From: Oscillibacter sp.
Lineage (GTDB): Bacteria; Bacillota; Clostridia; Oscillospirales; Oscillospiraceae
Assembly (NCBI GenBank): GCA_003522105.1
Contig: DPGF01000025.1
Location: 1-10,031, forward strand
DNA length: 10,031 bases
Direction of reading: 5' to 3'
Shown here: positions 1-6,879 of the stretch, piece after piece
How positions within the stretch are numbered: position 1 is the first letter of the stretch
Layout of the letters: each line of letters starts with the position of its first letter
Program-made: the position numbers and the translations under genes
Notes under the pieces: model-generated
Databases searched by the model: none
Told to the model about the DNA's origin: nothing
What the model saw: the letters and a program-made list of their open reading frames with translations, nothing else

Positions 1-921
1 GGCGAGATCAAAAAGAAGCTCGTTCCGGCGGGCTTTGAGGAGTTCAACTACCATCGCCTGAGCGGCAAAACGCTCACGATGCAGGAGCTTTCCGAAGCGG
101 TCGAGGCGATGCCGATGATGGCCGAGCGCACGCTCATCGTGGTAACGGACTGTGACCTTTTTAAGCTCCCCGAGGAGCAGCGCACGGCGCTCATCGTGCT
201 GCTCAATGACTTTCCGCCGTACTGCTGCCTCGTGTTTGTGTATGATCTCATTGAGTACAAACCGAGCAAGACCTATAAAAAGCTCTATGAGGCGCTCGAC
301 AAAAACGCGCAGAGCGTCAAGTTCGAGGCACAGGAGCGCAGCGACCTCATCAATTGGATTGGGCGGCGCTTCCGCGCGCTCGGTAAGGGGATCGACGCGC
401 AGACGGCGGAGCATTTGATCTTCACCTGTGGCGCGCTGATGACCGGCCTTGTGCCGGAGATCGAGAAGATCGGCGCCTACGCCAAGGGAAAAAATGTCAC
501 GATCGACGACATCAACGCCGTGGCCGATCCTGTGCTCGACGCGGTGGTGTTCGATATGACGAACGCCATCACAAAGCGCGACTACGGCCGCGCGTCGGAG
601 CTTTTGGGCCAGCTCCTGAAAAAGCAGGAGGAGCCGTTCGTCATTCTGGCCGTGATCAGCAAGGAGCTGCGGCGCATCTACACCGCGCGCATCGCGCTCG
701 ACAACGGCAGAGATAAGCTCTGGCTCATGGAGCTGTGGGGGATGCGGTCGGACTATCCCGCGCGCTTACTGATGGAGGCGGCGCGCAAGACGACGGACGA
801 GTGGTGCAGCCAGAGCCTTCTCATGTGCCAGCGGCTCGACCAGCGCATGAAGAGCGAAAAGGGCATCGACAGCGAGGGCGAGCTTAAGCTGCTGCTGATG
901 CGCCTTGCGCAGGGGAAGTGA
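1..921 (+). CDS. holA: DNA polymerase III subunit delta, 5'-truncated by window edge
   Basis: This is the delta subunit of the bacterial clamp loader. It joins the DnaX-delta' complex and opens the beta sliding clamp so that it can be loaded on DNA. The reading frame is open from base 1, so the true start lies upstream; 306 residues are visible of a family that is usually about 340. The visible N-terminal part (FEEFNYHRLSGK, then a segment ending in MMAERTLIVV) matches the typical delta region before the Walker-like fold. The middle part has the family pattern of an AAA+ relative without ATPase motifs, and the C-terminus ends in the usual helical LKLLLMRLA. The next gene begins five bases after the stop, which suggests co-transcription. 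In many Firmicutes holA is followed by rpsT; here a TOPRIM gene follows instead. Identification is from family recognition. Confidence 0.93.
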   Translation, partial: GEIKKKLVPAGFEEFNYHRLSGKTLTMQELSEAVEAMPMMAERTLIVVTDCDLFKLPEEQRTALIVLLNDFPPYCCLVFVYDLIEYKPSKTYKKLYEALDKNAQSVKFEAQERSDLINWIGRRFRALGKGIDAQTAEHLIFTCGALMTGLVPEIEKIGAYAKGKNVTIDDINAVADPVLDAVVFDMTNAITKRDYGRASELLGQLLKKQEEPFVILAVISKELRRIYTARIALDNGRDKLWLMELWGMRSDYPARLLMEAARKTTDEWCSQSLLMCQRLDQRMKSEKGIDSEGELKLLLMRLAQGK

Positions 922-925
922 AGAT

Positions 926-1507
926 ATGGTAAAACCGAAGGTAAAGGAAGTCATCGTCGTTGAGGGGCGATACGATAAAAATACGCTCTCACAGGTCGTG
1001 GACGCGGTCATCGTGGAGCTCGGCGGCTTCGCCGTGTTCAACGACAAGGAAAAGCAGGCCTTTTTGCGAAAGCTCGCCAAGGAACGGGGCATTATCCTCT
1101 TCACCGACCCCGACGGCGCGGGATTCGTGATCCGCAACCGCGTCAAGGGTAATATCCCCGAGGGTCGTGTGCTGCAAGCCTACGTGCCGGACATCTACGG
1201 CAAGGAAAAGCGCAAAAGGAAAGGTGGAAAAGAGGGCAAGCTCGGTGTCGAGGGCATGAAGCCGGAGGTTTTGCTTGACGCCCTGCGCCGCGCGGGTGCG
1301 ACCATTGATGAAGAAAGCGCTATAAAGGGAAACTCCATCACAAAAGCGGATCTCTACGACCTCGGCCTGATCGGCCCGGACAGCGTGGAAAAGCGCAAGG
1401 CGCTGTGCAAAAGGTTGGAGCTTCCGGAGCATTTGAGCGCCAATGCGCTCGTGGAGGTGCTCAATTTGCTGATGAGCAGGGAAGAACTGGAAGCGCTCTT
1501 TTCTTAA
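926..1507 (+). CDS. RNase M5-like TOPRIM protein (DUF4093 type)
   Basis: This 193-residue protein belongs to the small TOPRIM family that includes ribonuclease M5, the enzyme that matures 5S rRNA in Firmicutes. The TOPRIM residues are visible: the glutamate of VVEGRYD (Glu13) and the DxD pair in FTDPDGAG (Asp61, Asp63). GVEGM sits where RNase M5 has GVEHA. A C-terminal half containing ITKADLYDLGLIG resembles the RNase M5 C-terminal domain. A basic insert, KEKRKRKGGKEGK (about residues 92-104), lies between the two parts. The start at 926 is chosen because AGGGG (911-915, inside the end of holA) is suitably placed; the in-frame ATG at 905 has no ribosome binding site. Whether it is the true RNase M5 or a paralogue cannot be decided here, because GGFAV replaces the ETNGS-like segment of Bacillus RnmV. 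It probably shares a transcript with holA. Confidence 0.8.
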   Translation: MVKPKVKEVIVVEGRYDKNTLSQVVDAVIVELGGFAVFNDKEKQAFLRKLAKERGIILFTDPDGAGFVIRNRVKGNIPEGRVLQAYVPDIYGKEKRKRKGGKEGKLGVEGMKPEVLLDALRRAGATIDEESAIKGNSITKADLYDLGLIGPDSVEKRKALCKRLELPEHLSANALVEVLNLLMSREELEALFS

Positions 1508-1535
1508 AGCCGCTCTGCGTGCTGCGAGCGGGAAA

Positions 1536-1556
1536 TGCGAGCATATTATGCTTGCA
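1536..1556. promoter_or_regulatory. Dyad overlapping the glnS -35 box (operator candidate)
   Basis: TGCGAGCAT and ATGCTTGCA form 9-bp arms with one mismatch around a 3-bp centre. The right arm overlaps the -35 hexamer of the glnS promoter. A direct copy of the left-arm motif, TGCGAGC, also occurs at 1523-1529, 13 bp upstream. A repressor bound here would block RNA polymerase. As RNA it could also be the end of the upstream transcript, but no T-tract follows, so a DNA-site reading is favoured. The binding protein is unknown. Confidence 0.35.
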
Positions 1557-1580
1557 ATCGGTGCAAAGTCGCAGTATAAT
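1552..1580 (+). promoter_or_regulatory. Sigma-A promoter of glnS
   Basis: TTGCAA (1552-1557) and TATAAT (1575-1580) are separated by exactly 17 bp. The -10 box is a perfect consensus. Transcription would begin near 1587, leaving a leader of about 47 nt before glnS. Confidence 0.75.
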
Positions 1581-1633
1581 TCTAACATTATTTTGTTTGC
1601 CGCACGGCAGACGCGAAGAAAGGAATGAATCAA

Positions 1634-3367
<1,734 letters not shown>

Positions 3368-3368
3368 T

Positions 3369-3640
3369 CCTGCATCGGTGCAGGGAACGGAAATTTCCGC
3401 GCTGCGCGGAAACGGGCAAATAAAAGGGGGATACTCTCTTTTCGAAGAGAGTATCCCCCTTTAAATCCCCCGAGAGAAAGACGAGGGGTCTTCCCCCTCG
3501 ACCCCGCACATTGGCAGTTTTTGGCTCGAAGAGCTGCGCCGTCTGCGGAATCGGGTGCGGTGTATATGGCTTCGCCATGGATCTTCTGCGTTTCGTTACC
3601 GGCAGCAACCGCGCGCACTCCGTGGCGCGCGTGTGACGGG
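3369..3640 (+). repeat. Structured ~270-bp repeat, copy 1
   Basis: This copy starts directly after the glnS stop. Its homologue is the reverse complement of 4177-4440; by eye the cores are roughly 80 % identical with a few 1-3 base gaps. Successive hairpins are visible: CCTGCA/TGCAGG (3369-3384), TTTCCGCG/CGCGGAAA (3394-3412), an 18-bp perfect stem (3423-3462), CGAGGGG/CCCCTCG, a GCTC/GAGC stem with GAA loop, ATGGC/GCCAT with TTC loop, and GCGCGC arms around CTCCGTG near the inner end. Several sequence differences between the copies keep base pairs intact. It holds no convincing gene. Short open frames inside it are by-products of its GC-rich hairpins. It is probably a dispersed non-autonomous element, but no mobility protein or target duplication was seen. 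Confidence 0.8.
3423..3462 (-). terminator. Strong hairpin in repeat copy 1
   Basis: The 18-bp perfect stem has arms at 3423-3440 and 3445-3462 around a TTCG loop. Read on the minus strand it is followed by TTTTATTT, so it would end the transcript of the 50-residue gene. Read on the plus strand it is followed by only TTTAAAT, so it is a weaker terminator for glnS. It may act in both directions. Confidence 0.6.
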
Positions 3641-3652
3641 AATGGAACGGTT

Positions 3653-3805
3653 TTAGCTTTCTGCGGTGATATAGATTTCCTCAGCTTGCTGCTGGGCGGC
3701 GATGAGAAGGTCTTTTGCGCTGCCAAAATTCTGCTGTTCGATCTGCTCCAGTGCGTCAGTGATCGCATTGAATAATGTAGAATACATTTTTTCGTAGTTT
3801 GCCAT
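3653..3805 (-). CDS. Small hypothetical protein, 50 residues
   Basis: The product starts MANYEKMYSTLFNAITDALE and ends QQQAEEIYITAES. It is acidic, rich in Ala, Gln and Glu, and looks entirely alpha-helical: two amphipathic helices around a QNFGSAKDLLIAAQ centre. There is no signal peptide or membrane segment. The start is supported by AAGAAAGGTG upstream at suitable distance and by a good sigma-A promoter 32 bp further up. The gene diverges from the ribbon-helix-helix gene and ends 12 bp before repeat copy 1, whose hairpin would terminate it. I do not recognise a function. The shape resembles short helical proteins of unknown role that I believe recur in Clostridia, but that is recollection. 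A role with the divergent DNA-binding protein is possible from position only. The clean Shine-Dalgarno-like sequence, promoter and protein-like composition argue that it is a real gene. Confidence 0.7.
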   Translation of the reverse strand: MANYEKMYSTLFNAITDALEQIEQQNFGSAKDLLIAAQQQAEEIYITAES

Positions 3806-3836
3806 ACTATCATCACCTTTCTTTTAATGTTCTTTC

Positions 3837-3865
3837 ATTGTAAAGTGCTATCACTTAGAAGTCAA
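3837..3865 (-). promoter_or_regulatory. Sigma-A promoter of the 50-residue gene
   Basis: On the minus strand TTGACT (3865-3860) and TACAAT (3842-3837) are separated by 17 bp. Each hexamer differs from consensus at one position. The first gene downstream on this strand starts at 3805. Confidence 0.65.
3843..3856. promoter_or_regulatory. Operator candidate in the divergent promoter region
   Basis: AAGTG and CACTT form a perfect dyad with a 4-bp CTAT centre. It fills the spacer between the -10 and -35 boxes of the minus-strand promoter. This is where a repressor would act, and the divergent neighbour encodes a ribbon-helix-helix DNA-binding protein, a class that commonly binds short dyads next to its own gene. 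That this protein binds this site is inference. Confidence 0.4.
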
Positions 3866-3929
3866 TAGACTGCATACTTTTTTAAGCGAAAACCATACAA
3901 TAAGCTAAAGACTTGGCAGGAGGCTATGT

Positions 3930-4109
3930 ATGGCAACGAATAAACGAGTATTCACGCTTCGCTTATCTGACGAGGTGTTTGACAAAATCGGCGCGCTGGC
4001 CACAAGAGAGCATCGCTCCATGACAAATTACATCGAATACGTTTTGCTCAAGCATATCAATGACATCGAGGCAGAACAAGGCGAGATCAAAGAAGAAAAC
4101 GACCGCTGA
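3930..4109 (+). CDS. Ribbon-helix-helix (Arc/CopG-like) DNA-binding protein
   Basis: This 59-residue protein has the layout of a single ribbon-helix-helix domain. A beta-strand with alternating residues, RVFTLRLS (6-13), would pair with its partner in the dimer and contact the DNA major groove. Helix A spans about 13-27 (DEVFDKIGALATREH). A Ser-Met-Thr turn leads into helix B at 30-44 (SMTNYIEYVLLKHIN). The C-terminal 15 residues are charged (DIEAEQGEIKEENDR). AGGAGG at 3918-3923 lies 6 bases from the ATG. TACAAT (3896-3901) could be its -10 box, but no convincing -35 was found. It diverges from the 50-residue gene across a region with a dyad and is followed by an intrinsic terminator and repeat copy 2. 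Likely roles are autoregulator of the island or the antitoxin-like partner of an unknown protein; no adjacent toxin of a known family is visible. Confidence 0.85.
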   Translation: MATNKRVFTLRLSDEVFDKIGALATREHRSMTNYIEYVLLKHINDIEAEQGEIKEENDR

Positions 4110-4122
4110 CGCGGCCGTTTTT
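4097..4122 (+). terminator. Intrinsic terminator after the ribbon-helix-helix gene
   Basis: ACG-A-CCGC pairs with GCGG-C-CGT around the loop TGAC, with one A/C mismatch, and outer A/T pairs extend the stem. A run of five T follows at 4118-4122. The loop contains the stop codon of the gene, so the terminator overlaps the coding end. Confidence 0.65.
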
Positions 4123-4176
4123 GTCGTTATGCGGCGAGCGCAGCAATGCCGCCCGTAAGCAGTCTGCCGCCGTTCT

Positions 4177-4440
4177 GCCGTCACTCGCGCCCCACGGAGT
4201 AGGGCGCGGTTGCGACTGGTAACGAATCGCAGAGATTCATGGCGAAGCCATGTACACCGCACCTGATTCGGCAAGCATTGCAGCTCTTCGAGCTACAGAC
4301 CGGCAATGAGCGAGGTCGAGGGGGAAGGCCCCTCGTCCTTTCTCTCGGGGGTTGCAAAGGGGGATACTCTCTTTCGAGAAAGAGAGTATCCCCCTTTTAC
4401 GCACTTCCGCACGGTGCGGAAATATCCCGCGCCTGCGCGG
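4177..4440 (-). repeat. Structured ~270-bp repeat, copy 2 (inverted)
   Basis: This is the inverted partner of 3369-3640. It lies between the ribbon-helix-helix gene and the stop of the FAD dehydrogenase gene, in the same sense as that gene. The same order of hairpins is present: arms CCGCGC/GCGCGG (4427-4440), TTCCGCA/TGCGGAA (4405-4421), a 19-bp perfect stem (4356-4397), CGAGGGG/CCCCTCG, CATGGC/GCCATG around a three-base loop (near 4240), and a 10-bp stem around GGA (4186-4208). The stretch 4123-4176, inside its inner edge, has further GCGGC/GCCGC pairing (4131-4152) but no counterpart in copy 1. No open frame here looks like a gene. Confidence 0.8.
4356..4397 (+). terminator. Strong hairpin in repeat copy 2
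   Basis: A perfect 19-bp stem (4356-4374 with 4379-4397) around CGAG is followed on the plus strand by one more T (CCCCCTTTTACG). It would terminate any transcript from the ribbon-helix-helix gene that passed the first terminator. It would also slow minus-strand transcripts leaving the FAD dehydrogenase gene. Confidence 0.55.
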
Positions 4441-4461
4441 AACAATTTGCAAATGGTTTTG

Positions 4462-5832
4462 TTAAACCGTTTCCAGAATCTCGCGCGCAACATAAACACC
4501 GCTCGCCGATGCGTGCGAGAGCGAATGCGTGATGCCGCTGCCATCGCCGATGACGTAGAGACCCTTGTACGGCGTTTCGAGGTGCTCGTCGAGCGCGACC
4601 TCCATGTTGTAGAACTTGACCTCCACGCCGTAGAGCAGCGTATCGTCGTTTGCGGTACCCGGCGCGATCTTGTCGAGCGCGTAGATCATTTCGATGATGC
4701 CGTCCAGAATGCGCTTGGGCAGCACGAGGCTCAGATCACCGGGGGTCGCCGCGAGCGTCGGCGTGACGAGGCCTTCCTCAATGCGCTTGACCGTGCTGCG
4801 GCGGCCGCGGACAAGGTCGCCAAAGCGCTGGACGATGACACCGCCGCCGAGCATGTTGGAAAGGCGGGCGATGGACTCGCCGTAGCCGTTGGAATCCTTG
4901 AACGGCTCGGAGAAGTGCTTGGCGACGAGCAGGGCAAAATTCGTGTTGTCGGTCTGGAGGGCCTTGTCCTCGTAGCTGTGGCCGTTGACCGTGACGATGC
5001 CGTTCGTGTTCTCATTGACGACAATGCCGTTGGGGTTCATGCAGAAGGTGCGCACATTGTCCTCAAATTTTTCCGTGTGATAGACGATCTTGCTCTCATA
5101 GAGCTCGTCGGTGAGGTGGGAGAAGACAACGGCGGGCAGCTCAACGCGCACGCCGATGTCGACGCGGTTCGACTTGGTGGGGATCTTGAGATCCCGGCAT
5201 ACGCCTTCCATCCATTTGCTGCCCACGCGCCCAACGGAAACGATGCACTTGTCGCAGGTATAGTCCGTTTCGCCGACGGTGACGCGATAGCCGTTCTCCT
5301 CGCGGGCGATGGTGGTGACGGGGGAGTCGAAGTAGAAGTCAACCTTGTCCTTGAGCGCAGCGTAGAGATTTGAAAGCACGACGAGGTTCACGTCCGTGCC
5401 GAGGTGGCGCACGGAGGCGTCGAGCAGGTTGAGCTTATTCTGAATGCAGAGCTTTTTGAAGCGGGTGCCGGCGGTAGAATAGAGCTTTGTGCCCGCGCCG
5501 CCGTAGGCCATGTTGATCTCGTCAACGTAGTGCATGAGATCGAGCGCCTGCTTTTTGCCGATGTACTCGTGCAGCGTGCCGCCAAAGTCGTTGGTGATGT
5601 TATATTTGCCGTCGGAGAACGCGCCCGCGCCGCCGAAACCACTCATGATCGAGCAGCTCTTGCAGCGAATGCAGGACTTGACCTTGTCGCCGTCGATGGG
5701 GCAGCGGCGCTTTTCAAGGCTGTGGCCGGCTTCGAACACGGCGACGCGCAGATCGCTGCGATCTTTTGTCAGCTCGTAGGCGGAGAAGATACCGCCCGGG
5801 CCGCCACCGATGATGATGACGTTGTAATGCAT
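4462..5832 (-). CDS. FAD-dependent dehydrogenase, COG2509-like
   Basis: This 456-residue protein is a predicted cytoplasmic flavoprotein oxidoreductase of unknown substrate. The N-terminal Rossmann FAD motif is IIIGGGPGG (residues 6-14), followed by a strand ending VAVFEAG. The C-terminal FAD-contacting motif is VIGDGSGITHS (427-437). Between them is a cysteine group, RCP plus CIRCKSC (Cys44, 54, 57, 60), directly followed by the conserved SGFGGAGAFSDGK (64-76). I associate this combination with the uncharacterised FAD-dependent dehydrogenases of COG2509. Whether the cysteines hold a metal or cluster or are redox-active is not known. The start at 5832 is chosen because GGAGG lies 8 bases upstream; the earlier in-frame ATGs lack such a site. 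It has its own promoter downstream of the sigG terminator. Its stop lies about 20 bp from repeat copy 2. Confidence 0.8.
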   Translation of the reverse strand: MHYNVIIIGGGPGGIFSAYELTKDRSDLRVAVFEAGHSLEKRRCPIDGDKVKSCIRCKSCSIMSGFGGAGAFSDGKYNITNDFGGTLHEYIGKKQALDLMHYVDEINMAYGGAGTKLYSTAGTRFKKLCIQNKLNLLDASVRHLGTDVNLVVLSNLYAALKDKVDFYFDSPVTTIAREENGYRVTVGETDYTCDKCIVSVGRVGSKWMEGVCRDLKIPTKSNRVDIGVRVELPAVVFSHLTDELYESKIVYHTEKFEDNVRTFCMNPNGIVVNENTNGIVTVNGHSYEDKALQTDNTNFALLVAKHFSEPFKDSNGYGESIARLSNMLGGGVIVQRFGDLVRGRRSTVKRIEEGLVTPTLAATPGDLSLVLPKRILDGIIEMIYALDKIAPGTANDDTLLYGVEVKFYNMEVALDEHLETPYKGLYVIGDGSGITHSLSHASASGVYVAREILETV

Positions 5833-5840
5833 GGAATGGG

Positions 5841-5882
5841 CCTCCATTTGATCCAAATTTGCCGGAGGAAGCACCTGCCGGC
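5841..5882 (-). promoter_or_regulatory. FAD dehydrogenase 5' leader with two exclusive hairpins
   Basis: On the minus strand, one hairpin pairs GCCGG-AGG with CCU-CCGGC (5882-5861, one bulged C). A second pairs CCUCC (5868-5864) with the ribosome-binding GGAGG (5845-5841), closed inside by AUUUG/CAAAU. Both use the same CCUCC, so only one can form. The first leaves the ribosome binding site open and the second hides it. This is an observation by eye, with no folding energies. Confidence 0.35.
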
Positions 5883-5899
5883 ACAAAAACACTCAGTAT

Positions 5900-5927
5900 A
5901 TTGTAATGAAATAATGGGTAAAGTCAA
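5900..5927 (-). promoter_or_regulatory. Sigma-A promoter of the FAD dehydrogenase gene
   Basis: On the minus strand TTGACT (5927-5922) and TACAAT (5905-5900) are separated by 16 bp. A TATACT just downstream (5900-5895) is an alternative -10 but would need a 21-bp spacer. Confidence 0.6.
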
Positions 5928-5939
5928 GGAAAAATGCGG

Positions 5940-5970
5940 AAAAAGGGGAGGAAAAGTTTCCACCCCTTTT
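5940..5970 (-). terminator. Intrinsic terminator of sigG
   Basis: On the minus strand AAAAGGGG-T-GGAA pairs with TTCC-T-CCCCTTTT around ACTT, with one T/T mismatch, and ends in a run of five T. It begins seven bases after the sigG stop and separates sigG from the promoter of the next gene. Confidence 0.8.
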
Positions 5971-5977
5971 GTTGATG

Positions 5978-6748
5978 TTACATATTCTTCTTGATGCTTT
6001 TGATGGCGTTTTTCTCAAGGCGTGAGACCTGCGCCTGCGAGATACCGATCTCTCCCGAGACCTCCATCTGCGTTTTTCCGTCGGAATAGCGCAGGGCGAG
6101 GATCTGCCGCTCGCGTTCGCTCAGGCGGCTCATCGCCTCCTTGAGCGCGATCTGCTCGAGCCAGTCCTCGTCGGTATTTTTGTTGTCACGCACCTGATCC
6201 ATGACGCACATGGTGTCGCCGCCGTCGGAGTAAATGGGCTCGAAGAGCGACACGGGGTCGCAGACGGCGTCCATGGCAAAGACGACCTCCTCGCGTCGGA
6301 TACCGAGCTCATACGCGATCTGCTCAACGGTGGGTTCTCGCTGCTGTTCGCGCTGGAGCTTTTCGCGCGCCTGCAAGACGCGGTAGGCGGTGTCGCGCAT
6401 CGAGCGGCTGACGCGAATGGCGCTATTGTCGCGCAGATACCGCCGGATCTCGCCGATGATCATGGGGACGCCGTAGGTGGAGAAGCGAACATTCTGCGAA
6501 ATGTCAAAGTTGTCGATGGCTTTCAGAAGTCCCACGCAGCCAACCTGAAAGAGATCGTCGGCGTTTTCGCCGCGCCCTGCAAAGCGCTGAATGACCGACA
6601 GCACCAAGCGCAGATTGCCCTCGACGAGCTTTTCCCGCGCAAGGCTGTCGCCGTCCTTGGCGCGCGCAAGCAACGCGTCCGTTTCCGCGGCGGTCAGCGT
6701 CGGCAGCTTTGCCGTGTTGACGCCGCAGATCTCCACCTTGCCAAGCAT
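5978..6748 (-). CDS. sigG: RNA polymerase sporulation sigma factor G
   Basis: Sigma-G directs late gene expression in the forespore during endospore formation. The 256-residue product begins MLGKVEICGVNTAKLP, the hallmark N-terminus of sigma-G, which other sigma-70 proteins lack. Sigma region 2 follows at about 41-110, including DDLFQVGCVGLLKAIDNFD (core binding) and RFSTYGVPMIIGEIRRYLRD (-10 recognition). Region 3 includes IRVSRSMRDTAYR, and DPVSLFEPIYSDGGD is typical of sigma-G/F. Region 4 (209-256) holds the helix-turn-helix KTQMEVSGEIGISQAQVSRLE. The start at 6748 matches the family N-terminus; GGGAGGCGGGG lies upstream. In Bacillus and many Clostridia sigG follows spoIIGA-sigE; neither is in this window and gltS lies upstream instead. 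The ribosome binding site sits in a large hairpin that also contains a sporulation promoter. Confidence 0.96.
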   Translation of the reverse strand: MLGKVEICGVNTAKLPTLTAAETDALLARAKDGDSLAREKLVEGNLRLVLSVIQRFAGRGENADDLFQVGCVGLLKAIDNFDISQNVRFSTYGVPMIIGEIRRYLRDNSAIRVSRSMRDTAYRVLQAREKLQREQQREPTVEQIAYELGIRREEVVFAMDAVCDPVSLFEPIYSDGGDTMCVMDQVRDNKNTDEDWLEQIALKEAMSRLSERERQILALRYSDGKTQMEVSGEIGISQAQVSRLEKNAIKSIKKNM

Positions 6749-6750
6749 AT

Positions 6751-6833
6751 AAAAATCCCCGCCTCCCATGCGTAGTGCTTTCAGTATGTCCGCACGCGGC
6801 GGAAACATACGAAATGGGAGACGGGGATATTTT
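6751..6833 (-). terminator. Hairpin at gltS-sigG junction: terminator and RBS mask
   Basis: On the minus strand AUCCCCG-U-CUCCCAU (6828-6814) pairs with AUGGGAG-G-CGGGGAU (6769-6755), the middle position being a G/U pair that exists only in this strand's RNA. Outer A/U pairs extend it. Inside, GTATGT and ACATAC with CCGC/GCGG form a second stem (6785-6810). The sequence continues UUUUUAU directly into the sigG start codon, so it has the form of an intrinsic terminator for gltS. The right arm contains the sigG ribosome binding site, so read-through RNA would be poorly translated. Confidence 0.65.
6782..6810 (-). promoter_or_regulatory. Sigma-F/sigma-G type promoter of sigG
   Basis: On the minus strand GTATG (6810-6806) fits the -35 of forespore sigma factors (GHATR). 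CATACTG (6788-6782), 17 bp downstream, fits the sigma-G -10 (CATNHTA) at six of seven positions. The same bases as GGACATACT fit the joint sigma-F/G pattern GGNNANNHT. The start point would fall near 6775, beyond the left arm of the masking hairpin but before the ribosome binding site. Confidence 0.6.
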
Positions 6834-6879
6834 TTATCGTTCGGCGCGCTTCGATGGACTTTGCGGCATCAAACGGTTC

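Noticed and set aside
1508..1633. T-box riboswitch before glnS
   Set aside because: The leader after the promoter is under 50 nt, with no specifier stem, T-box sequence or terminator.
3866..3901. Sigma-A promoter for the ribbon-helix-helix gene
   Set aside because: TACAAT at 3896-3901 is acceptable, but no -35 hexamer lies at 16-18 bp, so it is mentioned only in the gene entry.
3963..4274. 103-residue minus-strand frame through copy 2 and the ribbon-helix-helix gene
   Set aside because: It is antisense to a recognised domain and its N-terminal part is repeat sequence. Such frames are probably often annotated as proteins by mistake.
3369..4440. CRISPR array or insertion sequence
   Set aside because: There are only two repeat copies, inverted and long, with no regular spacers and no transposase.
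4306..5373. 355-residue open frame antisense to the FAD dehydrogenase gene, starting in repeat copy 2
   Set aside because: It is opposite a clear flavoprotein, and its first part is only the hairpin repeat read through.
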